Origin: an uncultured Lachnospiraceae bacterium
GTDB lineage: Bacteria > Bacillota > Clostridia > Lachnospirales > Lachnospiraceae
Length of the DNA stretch: 7,591 nucleotides
Assembly (NCBI GenBank): GCA_902797015.1
Contig: CADBRG010000186.1
Coordinates: 1-7,591 of the forward strand
Direction of reading: 5' to 3'
Below, one piece after another: positions 5,989 through 7,591 of the stretch. The notes below the pieces were generated by a model. It was not told the DNA's origin, did no database searches, and saw only the letters and a program-made list of their open reading frames with translations. The translations under genes and the position numbers were made by a program. How positions within the stretch are numbered: the first letter of the stretch is position 1; every line of letters begins with the position of its first letter.

Positions 5989-6022
5989 AAAAGCAGCTGA
6001 TTCCGTCATGTCAGCTGCTTTT
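5989..6022. terminator. Bidirectional intrinsic terminator between rpsT and holA
   Basis: AAAAGCAGCTGA (5989-6000) is perfectly complementary to TCAGCTGCTTTT (6011-6022) around a 10-nt loop. On the plus strand the stem ends in TTTTCTT, 9 nt after the rpsT stop. On the minus strand it ends in TTTTATATTTT, 8 nt after the holA stop. The two convergent genes therefore share it. Confidence 0.92.
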
Positions 6023-6030
6023 CTTATGTT

Positions 6031-7011
6031 CTAAATCTTTGCGATCGTTGCCATCACAAGCTCAACCGCCATCCTGTCAGTCAGACGTCCTGATTTCACA
6101 TCTGCATCTGCCTGCACACAGGTTTCGATCGCGTTCTGAATCTGTTCATCCGTAAACTTTGCCGCCTGGGCAAGGTTTTTTTTGACCGCAAACGGCGGGA
6201 TCTTAGCCGCAGCGGCCATCTCCTTATCCCCCATACCGTTTTTTCGCATACTCTTTAACCGGTTTAAGATATAAAACTGTCTGCCGATCAAAAACAGGAT
6301 CCGCATCGGCGGCTCCCGCAGGCGCACCAGATCCAGATACAGATCCATCGCGCGCTGTCTGTTTTTTGTGGCAAGCGCATCGATCATATCAAAAATATGA
6401 TTGCCGACAGCAGGGACACCGACAGCTTTCACATCTTCGGCAGTGATCACATCCTTCTCCATCGTGTAGCAAAGAAGCTTTTCAAGCTCCTGGGAGATCA
6501 GCTCCATATCATCTCCCGTGCTTTCCAGAAATGTATTCAACACAGGCTCTGTGATCTTTTTCCCCTCCCGCTTTAACTGTGAAAGGACCCATTTCTTCAA
6601 AACGACGTCTCTCTGTCTGGAAAACTGCACCGCACGTCCGTTTTTTTCGGTCTGCTTGAACATACGGGAGCGTTTATCCACATCTGATTCGACGAACAGC
6701 AGGATCGCCGTGTCCGGAATCTCTGCCAGATATTCTGCCATCCCTTCCGGCGTTTTTTTATAGAAACCGCTCTCCTGCACCAGAATCACACGATACTCTG
6801 CAAAAAAAGGCATCGTCTGCGCCTGTGACATAATTTCCTTCGGATCCGCATTTTTCCCTTCAAACACAGAGAGGTTCATCCCGGCATTATCACCAAGTAC
6901 CGTTTCGATCAGTCTGCTCTGATACTGGCGAATCAGATATTTCTCCTCACCGTAAAACAGATACACGCGTCGAAATGTTCGATTTTTCAATTCAGCCGCA
7001 AGCTTTTCCAT
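6031..7011 (-). CDS. holA: DNA polymerase III subunit delta
   Basis: Clamp-loader delta subunit that opens the beta sliding clamp during replication. The 326-aa product matches HolA along its length. The N-terminal RVYLFYGEEKYLIRQY (about 15-30) is the degenerate P-loop-like entry of the first domain, without a functional Walker A, as usual for delta. Then come ILLFVESDVDKRSRMFKQ (103-120), the ESTGDDMELISQELEKL region (163-179) and IFDMIDAL (206-213). The C-terminal collar follows, with REPPMRILFLIGRQFYIL (about 232-249) and DADVKSGRLTDRMAVELVM (302-320). The ATG at 7011 overlaps the 3' end of the upstream ketopantoate-reductase gene by 20 bp, and its ribosome site is modest (GGGAG at 7022-7026, 10 nt away). 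Translation may therefore be coupled to that gene. Placing holA next to rpsT matches B. subtilis order. Confidence 0.95.
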   Translation of the reverse strand: MEKLAAELKNRTFRRVYLFYGEEKYLIRQYQSRLIETVLGDNAGMNLSVFEGKNADPKEIMSQAQTMPFFAEYRVILVQESGFYKKTPEGMAEYLAEIPDTAILLFVESDVDKRSRMFKQTEKNGRAVQFSRQRDVVLKKWVLSQLKREGKKITEPVLNTFLESTGDDMELISQELEKLLCYTMEKDVITAEDVKAVGVPAVGNHIFDMIDALATKNRQRAMDLYLDLVRLREPPMRILFLIGRQFYILNRLKSMRKNGMGDKEMAAAAKIPPFAVKKNLAQAAKFTDEQIQNAIETCVQADADVKSGRLTDRMAVELVMATIAKI

Positions 7012-7591
7012 CCGTTACTCTCTCCCGCAGTTCCCTGCAGATCTTCTCATACATCGGAAGACTGACACCATACTGTTTTGCAAGTCGCTCTACATTATAT
7101 ACCAGTCCGTCAATCTCTGTCATCTTTCCTGCTTTCAGATCCCGCTGCATTGATGTCATCATCTCAGGTGCCAGGGTATCAATGATCGCCAGATTCTTTT
7201 CTACAGGATCTTCTTTCAACTGGATCCCCATTGCCTTTGCCAGAATCCTGATCTCTGCATTCAGACCTGCAAAACAGTCCCTGCACGCCCCCTGCTTTTG
7301 GATTTCCCCGGCCGGCACATCATAATAGACACCGCAGGCATTCTGCGCCGAGATGTATGAGTACTTCATCATCGCATCTCTTCTGATATCATCAGACAGA
7401 ACAACCACCGCGCCGCCGTCTTGCAGATCATCCCGTATCGTCTCTAAGACCGGACGATATTCTCCCGGTTCTCTGACCCCATAAACGACACGCAGGATCG
7501 TTCCACTCAAAACGATTTGACCGGGCTTCGCGACATGTGCAGCAACATAGATACAGCCATCTGTTACAAGAATCCCCGGAAGGTCCTTTTG
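6992..7591 (-). CDS. Ketopantoate reductase family protein (PanE/ApbA), C-terminal part
   Basis: The frame is open from the window edge (7591) to a TGA at 6992: 199 residues with the N-terminal NADP-binding domain mostly missing. The visible start, LVTDGCIYVAAHVAKPGQI, is the end of the Rossmann domain. The rest is the helical ApbA_C domain. Residues matching the PanE active site are present: the lysine in MMKYSY (fragment residue 76, codon 7364-7366), followed by an Asn in ISAQNACG, and the glutamate in KMTEIDGLVYN (fragment residue 159). PanE reduces 2-dehydropantoate to pantoate with NADPH for coenzyme A synthesis. The domain also occurs in paralogues with other 2-oxoacid substrates, so I give no symbol. 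The cysteine-rich loop CRDCF is unusual but unassigned. It overlaps holA by 20 bp and probably shares a transcript with it. Confidence 0.85.
   Translation of the reverse strand, partial: QKDLPGILVTDGCIYVAAHVAKPGQIVLSGTILRVVYGVREPGEYRPVLETIRDDLQDGGAVVVLSDDIRRDAMMKYSYISAQNACGVYYDVPAGEIQKQGACRDCFAGLNAEIRILAKAMGIQLKEDPVEKNLAIIDTLAPEMMTSMQRDLKAGKMTEIDGLVYNVERLAKQYGVSLPMYEKICRELRERVTDGKACG

Noticed and set aside
6992..7510. A complete 172-aa protein starting at TTG 7510
   Set aside because: The frame stays open to the window edge and the added residues (DGCIYVAAHVAKPG and following) are typical ketopantoate-reductase sequence. It is therefore a truncated longer gene, not a small complete one.
1..7591. 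Search for mobile elements, CRISPR arrays, tRNA or rRNA genes, and defence or toxin-antitoxin systems
   Set aside because: No transposase, terminal repeats, regularly spaced repeats, recognisable tRNA or rRNA sequence or defence gene was seen by eye; almost all sequence is occupied by conserved housekeeping genes.

Overview
This window comes from a low-GC-lineage Gram-positive chromosome. It is probably a Clostridia member of the Lachnospiraceae type, but the genus cannot be named from the sequence alone. Three things point there: the lepA-hemW-hrcA-grpE-dnaK gene order, a textbook CIRCE operator in front of hrcA, and a DnaK ATPase domain that lacks the roughly two-dozen-residue insertion found after the catalytic lysine in Gram-negative DnaK. 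Base composition looks moderate, close to half G+C by eye. It is compact housekeeping DNA: no insertion sequence, phage gene, tRNA, rRNA or CRISPR array is visible.

Layout. From the right edge leftwards on the minus strand come the 3' part of a ketopantoate-reductase (PanE/ApbA family) gene (6992-7591, cut by the edge) and, overlapping it by 20 bp, holA (DNA polymerase III delta). holA converges on plus-strand rpsT (ribosomal protein S20), and the two share a bidirectional terminator at 5989-6022. A 229-bp divergent control region (5487-5715) holds an rpsT promoter reading right and a lepA promoter reading left. Then, all on the minus strand, come lepA (elongation factor 4), hemW (radical-SAM heme chaperone), a 119-bp control region with the heat-shock promoter and CIRCE, hrcA (repressor), grpE (nucleotide exchange factor) and the first 174 codons of dnaK, which runs off the left edge.

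How it works together. lepA and hemW, 14 bp apart, look like one transcription unit. hrcA-grpE-dnaK is a class I heat-shock operon: HrcA should bind CIRCE just downstream of the promoter and repress its own operon, and GrpE recycles nucleotide on DnaK. Both genes flanking the divergent region, rpsT and lepA, appear to start at TTG codons. The promoter and Shine-Dalgarno positions exclude the longer ATG/GTG readings.

I see no convincing undescribed system here. The points most worth a second look are: a third CIRCE half-site overlapping the hrcA -10 element, which forms a perfect 13-bp inverted repeat with the CIRCE arm; the absence of the sporulation genes gpr and spoIIP that lie between rpsT and lepA in Bacillus subtilis; possible alternative pairings in the rpsT leader; and the strongly charge-segregated N-terminus of GrpE.
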